Source of the DNA: Marinomonas foliarum
GTDB taxonomy: Bacteria; Pseudomonadota; Gammaproteobacteria; Pseudomonadales; Marinomonadaceae
DNA length: 64,000 bases
Assembly: GCF_003337275.1 (NCBI RefSeq)
Contig: NZ_QPJQ01000001.1
Span: 1 to 64,000, forward strand
Direction: 5' to 3'
The notes below the pieces were generated by a model. That model did not search any database. It was not told the origin of the DNA and was given only the letters and a program-made list of their open reading frames with translations. This document shows positions 21,528 through 32,089 of the stretch, one piece after another. The first letter of the stretch is position 1; every line of letters begins with the position of its first letter. The translations under genes and the position numbers were made by a program.

Positions 21528-23129
21528 TTAGACCTTAAAACTAGAGATAAGATCAGATAAAGCTTTAGATTGCCCCAACACTTGCTTAGCCGCCACGTTT
21601 GACTGCTCAGCGTTTTCACTTGTTAGTTCCGCTTCATCACGAATAGAACGAATTCGTCCATCAATATTTTCTGAAGCAGCTGCCTGTTGTTCCATAGCCG
21701 ATGCAATCTCAATAGCCATGGCGGAAATATTCCCCATAGAAGACGTAATCGTATGCAAGGCTTCTTTTGCCTTTAATGACTGAGCAACACTTTGCTCTGC
21801 TTGTTGCTTACTTTCGCCCATTACAAGTACTGCATCTTGCGAGCCTTTTTGTAATTGAGTAATCATTATCTGAATTTGTTCTGTGGAATCCTGAGTGCGC
21901 TTAGCAAGCGTTCGAACTTCATCAGCAACGACAGCAAAACCACGTCCCTGCTCACCGGCACGAGCCGCTTCAATCGCAGCATTCAATGCGAGCAAGTTAG
22001 TTTGATCGGCAATGCCTCGAATCGAATCTAAGATACTACCAACATCAGAGGTTTCTTTTTCCAAGGCCTGAAGCACTCGTGATGCTTTTTCAACACCTTC
22101 AGATAATTGTTGAATTGATAAAACACTGTTATTCACAACCGACTCTACTTCTTTTGCTATGTAATCGGATTCTTTCGCAGCTGTCGCCGCTGCATCAGCA
22201 CTGTTAGCAACATGACGCACTGTGGTTTGCATCTCTGCAACAACACTAGCAATACCCGATGTTTCTTTTTGCAACCCCTGCATACCAATACGCGTTTTAT
22301 TTGAGGCAACCAGCATTTGCTCGCCGGCTACCGACAACTGAGCTGATTGACCCTGCTGAGTCACAACAAGAGAATGGATACCCTTAATAAACACGTTAAA
22401 ACTGTGTGCGACGGAGGACAACTCATCATTGCCCTTATCATCAAGGCGAACCGTTAAATCACGAGCACCAACAGAAATATTACGCAGAGAAGATTCAAGT
22501 GAGTTTAAATCAGGAAGCACGCGACGACGTAAGATAATAATCACACCAACAATTACAACACCTGAGATCAAACTACTGATCAAAGATAAAAGCTTAGAAT
22601 CATCGAGAGTCTCAATCGAAGCTGCAGCGCTCTTATCAAGTAACTCCGATAACTCGTTAGCGATTTTTTCTAACGATTCAGCCAAACGCGCCGATTCTTG
22701 ATCTAGACCACCAGCGCCTTTCATTAAACTATTACCAGCATCAGTGCCATTATTAATATAAGCAGAGGCCATTTCTCGACCTACTTTGTAAACCTGTTTC
22801 AATTGCTGCTCTAACTCATTTACGCGAGAGCGGTAACTAGGCATGATTCGAGTCAGTTCTTGTAAGCTCTTCATAGCACTTTTCATGCTCGCATCAACTT
22901 CGGGTAACGCCTCACCACTGCGCGTTGCGCCCATATCCGTCAAAAACTGTTGCACTTGCACAACGTAATAACGAGCATCCTTCATAGCAGATACAGCATC
23001 AGAGATAACTACTTGCTGACGAATGGCAGCTTCGTTACGAGTTAAGCCCTGCTTGCTAAGTAAATAAAGCGCAGACAAGGCTACCAATACAATAACAATG
23101 ACCAAATTCATGATACGGCTGATCTTCAT
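21528..23129 (-). CDS. methyl-accepting chemotaxis protein
   Basis: A 533-residue transmembrane receptor. TM1 is near residues 7-25. A helical periplasmic domain of about 150 residues follows, then TM2 near 190-208, a HAMP domain ([16 protein letters not shown] onward), and a signalling domain whose hairpin tip is [36 protein letters not shown], which contacts CheA/CheW. ATG 23129 has AGGAAAG 8 nt upstream; a TTG at 23135 is rejected. The periplasmic part looks like a four-helix bundle rather than a Cache fold. Ligand unknown. Confidence 0.93.
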   Translation of the reverse strand: MKISRIMNLVIVIVLVALSALYLLSKQGLTRNEAAIRQQVVISDAVSAMKDARYYVVQVQQFLTDMGATRSGEALPEVDASMKSAMKSLQELTRIMPSYRSRVNELEQQLKQVYKVGREMASAYINNGTDAGNSLMKGAGGLDQESARLAESLEKIANELSELLDKSAAASIETLDDSKLLSLISSLISGVVIVGVIIILRRRVLPDLNSLESSLRNISVGARDLTVRLDDKGNDELSSVAHSFNVFIKGIHSLVVTQQGQSAQLSVAGEQMLVASNKTRIGMQGLQKETSGIASVVAEMQTTVRHVANSADAAATAAKESDYIAKEVESVVNNSVLSIQQLSEGVEKASRVLQALEKETSDVGSILDSIRGIADQTNLLALNAAIEAARAGEQGRGFAVVADEVRTLAKRTQDSTEQIQIMITQLQKGSQDAVLVMGESKQQAEQSVAQSLKAKEALHTITSSMGNISAMAIEIASAMEQQAAASENIDGRIRSIRDEAELTSENAEQSNVAAKQVLGQSKALSDLISSFKV

Positions 23130-23352
23130 GTTCAATACTTTCCTAAATAACTTCTAAAAGGGCGTTAATTTGGCAGCATTATACAAGTGAGAAGAGTTTA
23201 AAACACCTTGATTTAACAAAAATATACTCAAAAAAACGAGTAATTAATAAACAGAACAAAAGACCAACTGTTTATAAGCTCATTAAAACTAAACCGCCTT
23301 CTGCAAATATACAGTCTGGCGTAGCGGTAGGCCGCGCTTTTGCCTATAATAG

Positions 23353-24762
<1,410 letters not shown>

Positions 24763-24783
24763 GTCTTACTTTAACAAGTAAAT

Positions 24784-24810
24784 AAAAGAGCCGATTTATC
24801 GGCTCTTTTT
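24784..24810 (+). terminator. terminator after purB
   Basis: A 12-bp stem (24784-24795 with 24798-24809, GAGCCGAT core) is followed by T residues. Confidence 0.85.
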
Positions 24811-24875
24811 GCCTTCAAGGCTGCTAATCTTTAGCAATATCACTACTTTCTTTGTTCTTTTTTAATGAGCGATTT

Positions 24876-26078
24876 ATGACAGACCTAAATACACCGTTGA
24901 CTATTCTTGGTGGCATCACTGCCCAAACCTTTATCGACGAATATTGGCAGAAAAAGCCTTTGTTGATCCGCGGTGGTCTTGTCGATTTCACTCTGCCCCT
25001 AGAAGCCGATGAGCTTGCTGGCATGGCAATGGAAGAAGAAATTGAATCTCGTATTGTGATCGAGAACGGCTTAAGTCCATGGGAAATACGCCAAGGCCCA
25101 TTTAACGAAGATACTTTTGCAACCTTGCCAGAGAAAGAATGGACTCTATTAGTTCAAGCCGTTGATCATTGGGTACCAGAAATTCAAAATTTAAAAGAAC
25201 AATTTGAATTCTTACCAAGCTGGCGCTTAGACGATGTGATGGTCAGCTATGCGACAGAAGGTGGCAGCGTTGGTCCACATTACGATCAATACGATGTGTT
25301 CCTAGTGCAAGTATCTGGCAAACGCCGCTGGCAAGTTCTCGCTCCAGATGAATACCAAGATTCAGCAATTGCAAATATCCAGCTGCATATTCTAGACAAC
25401 TTCCCTGTCAATTCAGAAATGGATTGGGAAGTGGAAGCTGGCGATATTCTATATTTGCCGCCTAACTTTGCACACAATGGCCGATCATTAGACGACGAGT
25501 GCATGACTTATTCCATCGGTTTTCGTGCGCCAAGTATGCAAGATGTCTTAACAGGTATTCGCGATAAACTTTGCGAAGCTGACAATGTTAAAGATCGCTT
25601 TGCCGCACCTGAAACAGCAAATCGTCAACACAGTGCGCACATCAGCAAAGACGATATTCAATACCTACAAACACAACTGGCTCGCCTTATTAATCAGCCC
25701 GACCTACTGGCTGAATGGTTAGGGGAAACGATGAGCGAGAGCAAGTATCCTGAATACCTCGTACCACTGAATCATGAAGAATTAAACGAAGCATTTAGCA
25801 GTGCGACACAAGGTCAAACTTTTATTCGCCCTGGCGATGCGCGTATTTGTTACTATGTTCAACAGAACACTGAGAACAAAGGTAAGATTAGCGTGTTTTG
25901 TAACGGTGAACACTTACTTGTGGATGCAGAACTAACGAGCTTTGTTGAAGCCGTTTGCCATCAAGTTGAGTTTGATTTTTCTGGGCTAGATTTGAAACAA
26001 AATACAGATCTAGAACCTCTTGTGCGCTTTCTCATTCGCCAGCAAGGGCTGATCGAATTGGTTGCACCAGAAGAATAA
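24876..26078 (+). CDS. roxA: ribosomal protein L16 arginine hydroxylase, RoxA/YcfD type
   Basis: A 400-residue 2-oxoglutarate/Fe(II) oxygenase with a JmjC/cupin fold. It matches E. coli YcfD from FIDEYWQKKPLLIRGG through the oxygenase domain. The iron-binding HxD lies in VGPHYDQYDVF (about residues 134-136) and the distal His in PPNFAHNGRS near 200. The C-terminal part holds the dimerisation and winged-helix regions of ROX enzymes. ATG 24876 is preferred to a TTG at 24852. In E. coli the enzyme hydroxylates an Arg of ribosomal protein L16; conserved function here is inferred. Confidence 0.92.
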   Translation: MTDLNTPLTILGGITAQTFIDEYWQKKPLLIRGGLVDFTLPLEADELAGMAMEEEIESRIVIENGLSPWEIRQGPFNEDTFATLPEKEWTLLVQAVDHWVPEIQNLKEQFEFLPSWRLDDVMVSYATEGGSVGPHYDQYDVFLVQVSGKRRWQVLAPDEYQDSAIANIQLHILDNFPVNSEMDWEVEAGDILYLPPNFAHNGRSLDDECMTYSIGFRAPSMQDVLTGIRDKLCEADNVKDRFAAPETANRQHSAHISKDDIQYLQTQLARLINQPDLLAEWLGETMSESKYPEYLVPLNHEELNEAFSSATQGQTFIRPGDARICYYVQQNTENKGKISVFCNGEHLLVDAELTSFVEAVCHQVEFDFSGLDLKQNTDLEPLVRFLIRQQGLIELVAPEE

Positions 26079-26107
26079 AAGAACGCAATATTAAGTAAGG
26101 TATTCAC

Positions 26108-26524
26108 ATGAAGGTTTTAACGTCAGACTGGAACAGCAGCAAAGATCAGCTTACCTTTGTGCGCAAACAAGTCTTTATCATTGAGCAAGGTATCGACCCA
26201 AAAGACGAATGGGACGAGCTAGATGAAGACGCCGTACACTTTGTATCCTTTGGTACGACAGCGGTTCCTACAGGAACCTGTCGTTTAACAGACAATGGCC
26301 AAATCGGCCGTTTGGCAGTTCTACCCGCATATCGACATCAGGGCTATGGCGAAATGCTGTTAATTCGTGCAGTGAAAGTCGCCAGAGAAATGGGCATTCG
26401 CAAAGTGTTTTTACACGCCCAAGTTGACGTACAAACCTTCTATGAAAAGCAAAACTTTCATACTGATGGCAAGGTTTTTTTAGAAGCCGGAAAAATGCAT
26501 ATTCGTATGGAAAGAGATATCTAG
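26108..26524 (+). CDS. GNAT-family N-acetyltransferase
   Basis: A 138-residue GNAT protein. The acetyl-CoA loop lies in IGRLAVLPAYRHQGYGEMLL (Q/R-x-x-G-x-G/A pattern) near residues 62-81, and AREMGIRKVFLHAQVDVQTFYEKQNF is the family C-terminal core. It follows roxA by 29 nt, probably in the same transcript; a GNAT gene beside roxA and purB is also seen in Pseudomonas. Acceptor substrate unknown. Confidence 0.88.
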   Translation: MKVLTSDWNSSKDQLTFVRKQVFIIEQGIDPKDEWDELDEDAVHFVSFGTTAVPTGTCRLTDNGQIGRLAVLPAYRHQGYGEMLLIRAVKVAREMGIRKVFLHAQVDVQTFYEKQNFHTDGKVFLEAGKMHIRMERDI

Positions 26525-26552
26525 CAGCACTATTCAGCATACAACTCAAACA

Positions 26553-26590
26553 AAAAAGCGAGCTAGCCCATTTCGGTTAGCTCGCTTTTT
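26553..26590. terminator. bidirectional terminator between GNAT gene and fklB
   Basis: A 16-bp stem with one G-U pair (26553-26568 with 26575-26590, AGCGAGCT core) has A-run and T-run flanks between convergent genes. Confidence 0.88.
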
Positions 26591-26640
26591 ACGTATCGCT
26601 TGTTGTGCTTTACTTTCAAACAGTTAACTAAATAACAGCT

Positions 26641-27261
26641 TTAGATAACAGCAATCAGTTCAACATCAAATTGCAATACAGAGAAAGGTTGAATCAATGC
26701 GCCAGCGCCTTGAGCACCGTATGCCAATTCAGCAGGAATAGTAAGACGGTATTTCGCGCCTTCTTTCATCAATTGAAGACCTTCAGTCCAACCAGCAATA
26801 ACGCCAGTTAAAGGAAATTCAATTGGCTCGCCACGAGCAATAGAGCTATCGAATACTTGACCGTCAATCAAACGGCCTTCGTAATGTACACGAACAGTCG
26901 CTTCACGGTTTGGAGTTGCACCCGTACCTTCTTCAAGAACTTCGAACTGCAAACCACTTTCTGTCGTTTGAACGCCATCTTTAGCTTTGTTTTCTGCTAG
27001 GAATGCTTCGCCTGCTTTAACTGTCTCTTCAGACGCTGCACGGCTTTTCTCTTCCATTTTTTGCTGTAGTTCAGCAAAAGCAGCTTCTAGCTCTTCACCA
27101 GGAACGCGCATTTCTGCACCATTCACAGCATCTTCAATCGCAGCAAAAAGATGCGTTAGAGACAATTCACCAAGATCACTACCACGCAGCTGATCACCAA
27201 TTTGACGACCAATGCCGTATGCGATTTTTGCTTCGTTAGAGTCGAACGACAGTTCAGACAT
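26641..27261 (-). CDS. fklB: FklB-like FKBP-type peptidyl-prolyl isomerase
   Basis: A 206-residue protein, the same length as E. coli FklB (FKBP22). The N-terminal dimerisation helices (FDSNEAKIAYGIGRQIGDQL onward) are followed by a C-terminal FKBP domain (VRVHYEGRLIDGQVFDSS, GVIAGWTEGLQLM, IPAELAYGAQGAG). No signal peptide, so cytoplasmic. ATG 27261 has GTGAG upstream; a GTG at 27273 is the alternative. Confidence 0.93.
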   Translation of the reverse strand: MSELSFDSNEAKIAYGIGRQIGDQLRGSDLGELSLTHLFAAIEDAVNGAEMRVPGEELEAAFAELQQKMEEKSRAASEETVKAGEAFLAENKAKDGVQTTESGLQFEVLEEGTGATPNREATVRVHYEGRLIDGQVFDSSIARGEPIEFPLTGVIAGWTEGLQLMKEGAKYRLTIPAELAYGAQGAGALIQPFSVLQFDVELIAVI

Positions 27262-27403
27262 GATTACACTCACTTATTCGTTAACTAAAAAATTGAGCGC
27301 ATATCATAACATAGGCAGCCCTCATGGGCTTCTCCTCAAACGCCACAATTCCTAAAATTCCTTTGGTAAAAATATATTTATCAGCGCCATAGATTTATTA
27401 AAT

Positions 27404-27422
27404 GATATTCATTATCATTAAT
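27404..27422 (+). promoter_or_regulatory. candidate Fur box
   Basis: The 19-mer GATATTCATTATCATTAAT matches 14 of 19 positions of the Fur consensus. It lies 30 bp upstream of the start of the small gene at 27452, where a repressor would block transcription. Iron control of that gene is inferred. Confidence 0.5.
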
Positions 27423-27451
27423 AACAACCGTTATTCATTCTGGAGTGCGCC

Positions 27452-27664
27452 ATGAAAACCAAAATATTTATCCCATCTCCAAAGAGTTGCACAAACAATA
27501 AACAACCAACAGATTACTGGGGGATATTGTTTATTAGCTTTATTTTTCTTTCATCAATAAGCTGTTTTTTATTCGCTAATCACAGTGATCGACAAGTATC
27601 CAACAATCTATCGTTTTCAAACTACTCGACAATAATTGACACAGATCAGAGCAGTCAAAGCTAA
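27452..27664 (+). CDS. 70-residue single-pass membrane protein, unknown function
   Basis: A short gene with TGGAG at suitable spacing before the ATG. The product has a polar N-terminus of about 22 residues, one hydrophobic segment (WGILFISFIFLSSISCFLFA, residues 23-42) and a Ser/Asn/Asp-rich tail of 28 residues. No family is recognised. A Fur-like operator precedes it and a universal stress protein gene starts 40 nt after its stop, so the two may be cotranscribed. The segment could also be an uncleaved signal anchor. Confidence 0.6.
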   Translation: MKTKIFIPSPKSCTNNKQPTDYWGILFISFIFLSSISCFLFANHSDRQVSNNLSFSNYSTIIDTDQSSQS

Positions 27665-27704
27665 AAGGATTAAGCTTCTAGGTACATTGAAAGAGGATCT
27701 TGCC

Positions 27705-28187
27705 ATGTTACCTAAAATAAACACAATTGTTTATGCCTGTGATCTAGATACAAAAACCCATGCGGCCATGGAACTTGTCTTAAGCTTAGCGAGTACACAT
27801 AAGGCAAAAGTCATTATCATGCACGCTATAGAGCCACTAAATGCTCAAGCATCTAACATGATCAACAATTACATTACTGAAGACGTGAGAAGCGAAATGC
27901 GCAAAGAAGCACTCACAGAAATTGATGGTCGTATGCAAAGGTTACTTTCTGAGTTTATGGACAAATATTCAGCAGAACTTTCAAATCTAGAAACACCACC
28001 AGAAACCGTTATTGTTAACGGCGTTCCATCTGAATCAATCCAACGCTTAGCAGCAGAAAAAAAGGCGGATTTAATAGTGATGAATAGCAGAACACACGGA
28101 CGCCTAAGCCAAATGATCATTGGCTCAACCGCAAACAAAGTCATTCATACCAGCTCAATTCCTGTGTTAGTTGTGCCAATAAAATAG
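27705..28187 (+). CDS. universal stress protein (UspA family)
   Basis: A 160-residue single Usp domain. It starts LPKINTIVYACDLDTKTHAAM and ends SRTHGRLSQMIIGSTANKVIHTSSIPVLVVP. The usual ATP-binding pattern G-x2-G-x9-G(S/T) is present only in part, so nucleotide binding is uncertain. ATG 27705 has GAGGATC upstream; the frame extends upstream to 27636 but would overlap the 70-residue gene. The IS1595 element begins 73 bp downstream. Confidence 0.9.
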   Translation: MLPKINTIVYACDLDTKTHAAMELVLSLASTHKAKVIIMHAIEPLNAQASNMINNYITEDVRSEMRKEALTEIDGRMQRLLSEFMDKYSAELSNLETPPETVIVNGVPSESIQRLAAEKKADLIVMNSRTHGRLSQMIIGSTANKVIHTSSIPVLVVPIK

Positions 28188-28251
28188 CCGTCATTTAATT
28201 AAATAACACATCACTCTAGTCACACTTCTCTGCGTCCGATACACTTACTGT

Positions 28252-28259
28252 ATATATAA
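28252..28259 (+). repeat. left target-site duplication of the IS1595-family element
   Basis: The 8-bp ATATATAA here is repeated directly at 29288-29295 on the other side of the element. Eight bp is the size usual for the IS1595 family. Confidence 0.8.
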
Positions 28260-29287
28260 AAGGGCTATCCATTTAGAGCAACCAATGTCAATATGTAGTG
28301 ATGAACAAAAAATCTTCTTCACTCAAGGCGGGTATTGATTACCCTAAAAATTGGAGTCAATTTGTTGACTGGTTCCACGATGAGCAAGCTTGTCGTGATT
28401 ATCTGTACACGCTTCGCTGGCCTAATGGCTTCATATGCCCAAATTGTTTGGCCCACAAGGTACCTTATAGCCTTGCTAAAAATAAACTTAAATGTACTCA
28501 GTGTCGAAAGCAAACGTCTGTCACGGCAGGCACTATTTTTGATAAAACGAGAACACCACTTAAAGACTGGTTTGCTGCGATTTGGTATCTTACAAATCAA
28601 AAAAATGGAGTAAGTGCGCTTGGTATACAGCGCTTACTTGGACTTGGAAGCTATCAAACAGCTTGGTCGATATTGCATCGATTACGCTATGCAATGATCA
28701 ATCCTGAAAGAGATAAGTTATCAGGAATTATTGAGGTAGATGAAACCTTCGTAGGTGGCTTAGTTAATATAAATCAACAAGATAAGAAGAAGTTTGTTGT
28801 GTTGATCGCAATAGAATTAATTGAGCCAAAAGGGTTTGGTCGTATCAGATTACGACAGGTAGATAGAGCGACGAAAAGCAACATAGAGCAATTCATAGTC
28901 GATGTTATTGAACCAGGTAGTCAAATTCATACAGACGGATCTGCGGCTTATGGTTCCATTGATAGCATGGGATACTCAAGAAAAAAGACCGTACATCTTG
29001 GTTCAAATATACCTGCTCACGAAACCATGCCAGGGGTTCACAGAGTAGCCTCTTTACTAAAGCGTTGGTTGTTAGGGACCTATCAAGGTGCTGTTCAATC
29101 TAAACAGCTCGACTACTATTTAGATGAATATACCTTTAGATTTAACAGAAGAAAATCGCGGTCTAGAGGGCTATTATTTTATCGATTACTTGAGCAATCT
29201 GTGACAACAAAACCCCTAACCTATAAAGGCATTAGAGCTAGATAAACACTATATATAGTGTCTGGTCGCTCTAAATGGATAGCCCTT
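28260..29287 (+). mobile_element. intact IS1595-family insertion sequence, ISSod11-like
   Basis: A 1028-bp element bounded by 25-bp terminal inverted repeats (28260-28284 and 29263-29287) that differ at one position and begin AAGGGCTATCCATTTAGAGC. It carries one full-length transposase gene. The 8-bp duplications are identical, so insertion looks recent. The subgroup call rests on the D-D-H catalytic pattern recalled for ISSod11-type elements. Confidence 0.88.
28301..29245 (+). CDS. IS1595-family transposase
   Basis: A 314-residue transposase. An N-terminal zinc-ribbon (CPNC then CTQC, about residues 47-70) precedes an ISXO2-like DDE-type domain. The first Asp is in EVDETFVGG near 147 and the second in HTDGSAAYGS near 211. 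The third position carries His in GVHRVASLLKRWLLGTYQG near 246, in place of the more common Glu. ATG 28301 is used, preceded by a GTG at 28298 in frame. The frame is uninterrupted, so the enzyme is probably functional. Confidence 0.92.
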   Translation: MNKKSSSLKAGIDYPKNWSQFVDWFHDEQACRDYLYTLRWPNGFICPNCLAHKVPYSLAKNKLKCTQCRKQTSVTAGTIFDKTRTPLKDWFAAIWYLTNQKNGVSALGIQRLLGLGSYQTAWSILHRLRYAMINPERDKLSGIIEVDETFVGGLVNINQQDKKKFVVLIAIELIEPKGFGRIRLRQVDRATKSNIEQFIVDVIEPGSQIHTDGSAAYGSIDSMGYSRKKTVHLGSNIPAHETMPGVHRVASLLKRWLLGTYQGAVQSKQLDYYLDEYTFRFNRRKSRSRGLLFYRLLEQSVTTKPLTYKGIRAR

Positions 29288-29295
29288 ATATATAA
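29288..29295 (+). repeat. right target-site duplication of the IS1595-family element
   Basis: ATATATAA, identical to 28252-28259. It lies 15 bp upstream of the topB start codon. Confidence 0.8.
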
Positions 29296-29310
29296 ACAGT
29301 AAGTGTATTT

Positions 29311-31326
29311 ATGATTCTTTATATCGCCGAAAAACCCAGCCTTGCCCGAGCCATTGCTGCTGCCCTACCCTCGCCTCAAAAAAAGGAAGAAGGTTGTATC
29401 TGGCTGCCTAACGGTGACTGCATCAGTTGGTGTATCGGTCACTTGCTAGAGCAAGCGGAACCCCACCAATATAATCCGGCCTTCAAATCTTGGAATTTAG
29501 ACCACTTACCTATTATTCCAAATGACTGGCAATGGCAAGAAAAAGCCAACACCAAAAAGCAGCTGGGTATTTTAAAAAAACTTATAAAAAAAGCGACAAC
29601 ATTGGTTCATGCAGGCGACCCGGACCGAGAAGGGCAACTTTTAGTCGATGAGGTTTTACACTACACAAAAACACCAGTTCAAAAGCTAAAAAACACTCAG
29701 CGACTGCTAGTAAATGACTTAACTCCGTCCGCCATCAAAAAAGCATTAAACAATTTACGCTCCAACAATGAGTTCGCAGCTCTTTCTCGTTCAGCCTTAG
29801 GGCGGGCTCGTGCGGACTGGTTGTTTGGACTGAACCTAACTCGGGCTTATACCATCAGAGGCCGCCAAGCCGGCTATCAGGGCGTTTTATCTATTGGGCG
29901 AGTGCAAACCCCAGTATTGGGTTTAGTCGCAGCGAGGGACAAAGAAAGGGAAGCCTTTGTTCCGAAAGATTTTTATCAAGTTTGGGCAAGTATTCAGACA
30001 CCACAAGGCGCTTTGTTTCAAGCCAAGTGGTTACCCAGCGAAGCTTGCCAACCCTACATGGATGACGAAAATCGAGTAATCAGCTTACTGCTGGCAAAAA
30101 ACGTTGCCAACCGTATTACCAATAAGCCAGCGATTGTCATGGAAGCAAATTACAAACAAAAAAAGCAGCCAGCCCCCCTACCCTATAGCTTGTCAGCCCT
30201 ACAAATCGATGCAGCAAAGGCTTTTTCTCTATCGGCACAACAAGTATTGGATACTTGCCAAGCGCTTTATGAACGCCATCAAATGATCACCTACCCAAGA
30301 TCCGATTGCCGTTATTTGCCAACTCAACAACATAAAGATGCGCCTGCTATTATAGCGGCTCTCGCACGATCCAGCGGGGAAACCCAGCAAGGCGCCCTGA
30401 ACGCAGACGCATCAAGAAAAAGTAAAGCGTGGAACGATAAACAAGTCACTGCTCACCATGCCATTATCCCAACCACGCAAGCCCACAAAGTGGTATCTCT
30501 TTCTAAGACAGAAGCTCTAGTCTTTAACTTAATTGCTAGACAATATCTCATGCAGTTTTATCCTGAGTACGACTATCTAGCGTCTTATATTAAACTGGAA
30601 ATTGAAGGTGGGTTGTTTGAAGCCAAAGGCAACACACCTATTTCACTAGGTTGGAAACGTCTTTTACCGAATAAGAGCAAAGCAAAAGACCCAGATGACG
30701 AAAGTCAAAATGAACTCCCAAAACTGAATAAAAACGAAGAGCTATGGTGTACACAAGGCCAAGTTCAAGAAAAGGTCACTACGCCGCCAGCTGCTTTCAC
30801 TGATGCAACTTTACTTGCCGCTATGACAGGCATCAGCCGGTTTGTCACAGATAAAGATATTAGAGCCATCTTAAAAGAAACCGATGGACTTGGCACTGAA
30901 GCGACACGAGCCAGCATTATAGAGTTACTTTTCAAACGCGGCTTTTTGATGAGACAGGGAAAACAAATTCACGCCAGCCAAACAGGCCGCGCCTTTATTG
31001 ACTGCTTACCAACACAATTAGTCACCCCAGATATGACGGCAAAATGGGAATCAGCCCTGAACAGCATCAGTCTTGGCGAAGCCAGCTATCAAACCTTCAT
31101 GACGAGCCTAGAAGTCAATTTGAATCAGCTACTCAGCGCTTCCCGAGAAATGCCTACCTCTGCCTTGCAAAACTTACCACCGCCAGCTAAAAACCCTTTT
31201 GCCAAGCGTAAAGGCACAACAAGTAAAAGAACATCGAGCACAAGGAAAACATCGAGCACAAGGAAAACATCGGGAGCAAAAACCGATGCCACAAAAACAA
31301 GAAGACGCGCAAAAGCGTCTTCTTAA
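29311..31326 (+). CDS. topB: DNA topoisomerase III
   Basis: A 671-residue type IA topoisomerase (E. coli TopB is 653). The Toprim domain starts AEKPSLARAIA and contains the acidic DPDREGQLL near 102-110. The active-site Tyr lies in MITYPRSDCRYL near 327, and TDGLGTEATRASIIE is typical. It decatenates replicating DNA. The last 45 residues are basic with a short tandem repeat and no zinc fingers. The upstream region is interrupted by the IS, whose terminus lies only 23 bp before the ATG, so transcription must start within the element or read through it. Confidence 0.95.
   Translation: MILYIAEKPSLARAIAAALPSPQKKEEGCIWLPNGDCISWCIGHLLEQAEPHQYNPAFKSWNLDHLPIIPNDWQWQEKANTKKQLGILKKLIKKATTLVHAGDPDREGQLLVDEVLHYTKTPVQKLKNTQRLLVNDLTPSAIKKALNNLRSNNEFAALSRSALGRARADWLFGLNLTRAYTIRGRQAGYQGVLSIGRVQTPVLGLVAARDKEREAFVPKDFYQVWASIQTPQGALFQAKWLPSEACQPYMDDENRVISLLLAKNVANRITNKPAIVMEANYKQKKQPAPLPYSLSALQIDAAKAFSLSAQQVLDTCQALYERHQMITYPRSDCRYLPTQQHKDAPAIIAALARSSGETQQGALNADASRKSKAWNDKQVTAHHAIIPTTQAHKVVSLSKTEALVFNLIARQYLMQFYPEYDYLASYIKLEIEGGLFEAKGNTPISLGWKRLLPNKSKAKDPDDESQNELPKLNKNEELWCTQGQVQEKVTTPPAAFTDATLLAAMTGISRFVTDKDIRAILKETDGLGTEATRASIIELLFKRGFLMRQGKQIHASQTGRAFIDCLPTQLVTPDMTAKWESALNSISLGEASYQTFMTSLEVNLNQLLSASREMPTSALQNLPPPAKNPFAKRKGTTSKRTSSTRKTSSTRKTSGAKTDATKTRRRAKASS
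31230..31275 (+). repeat. 21-bp tandem repeat in the topB tail
   Basis: The unit AACATCGAGCACAAGGAAA is repeated with a 21-bp period about two and a half times and encodes TSSTRK-TSSTRK-TSGAK. It stays in frame and adds basic residues to the DNA-binding tail. Copy number may vary between strains. Confidence 0.7.
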
Positions 31327-31357
31327 TAAAAATGGCATGTTTTAAGCTGGCTTGCTA

Positions 31358-31978
31358 TCAACCAATAGCAAGCCATAAACCAACACCAATCATCAATGTG
31401 CCAGCAATACGGTTCATTATGCGCACATTACCACTCTGCATAAGAAGAGACTTTAACGTTCTTCCGCCTGCTGCGTAAATCAGCAAGCAAGTAAATTCTA
31501 AAGTAAGAATGATTGCAATCAGTACTATCAGCTGGCTTGCCAAAGAATGGCTCGCATCCAAAAATGGCGGCAATAAGGCGACAAAAAAAGCCCAACCTTT
31601 CGGGTTAGCAATAGCAGTTACAAAGCCTTGGGAAATCAAATCAAACCGAGATGCTGGTTTACTGTCTGTCGAATCCGCTTTAATCGCCATTTTGCCTTTA
31701 GACAGCCACATTTGCAGGCCAATATAAGCAAGGTAAGCACCGCCAAGGTATTTTAATACGATAAATACACTAGGGTAATTTAATAACAAAGCAGCGACAC
31801 CAATAGCCGATAAAATAGCCACCATGGCAACACCAACTAACTCTCCTAACATCATCCATAGAGCGCGTTTGACTCCAATCGTCATACCTAACGTCATCGC
31901 TAATGTCATACACATGCCTGGTGTAACAGACACAAAAAAGAAGGTCGGAATAAAAGCCGACAAAAGCGCTAAATTCAC
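31358..31978 (-). CDS. LysE/RhtB-family amino-acid exporter
   Basis: A 206-residue protein with about six membrane segments. The start FIPTFFFVSVTPGMCMTLAMTLG is the RhtB/LysE signature region (TPGP-like motif, here TPGM). The family exports homoserine, threonine, lysine or related compounds; the substrate here is unknown. The start codon is GTG at 31978 with AAAGGA upstream. Convergent with topB, 31 bp apart. Confidence 0.9.
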   Translation of the reverse strand: MNLALLSAFIPTFFFVSVTPGMCMTLAMTLGMTIGVKRALWMMLGELVGVAMVAILSAIGVAALLLNYPSVFIVLKYLGGAYLAYIGLQMWLSKGKMAIKADSTDSKPASRFDLISQGFVTAIANPKGWAFFVALLPPFLDASHSLASQLIVLIAIILTLEFTCLLIYAAGGRTLKSLLMQSGNVRIMNRIAGTLMIGVGLWLAIG

Positions 31979-32089
31979 AGAAGGTCCTTTATAAATAATG
32001 AGGGGTTAAAATGCAAAATTGTCATGGCTGCACTCAACTAGCAAGTACTAAATATAAATAGACAATAAGATTATTTGATAAGAGTTCGC

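Larger units (their letters stand above)
28239..29308. repeat. palindrome split by the IS1595-family element
   Basis: Arms ATACACTTACTGT (28239-28251) and ACAGTAAGTGTAT (29296-29308) are perfect reverse complements. Removing the element and one 8-bp duplication restores a 13-bp stem with the 8-nt loop ATATATAA. The right arm ends 2 nt before the topB ATG and contains its only purine-rich ribosome-site candidate (AGTAAGTG). The palindrome could be an operator or a translation-blocking hairpin; no T-tract supports a terminator. Confidence 0.75.

Noticed and set aside
31230-31275. CRISPR-like repeat
   Set aside because: The units are contiguous, without spacers, and in frame inside topB.
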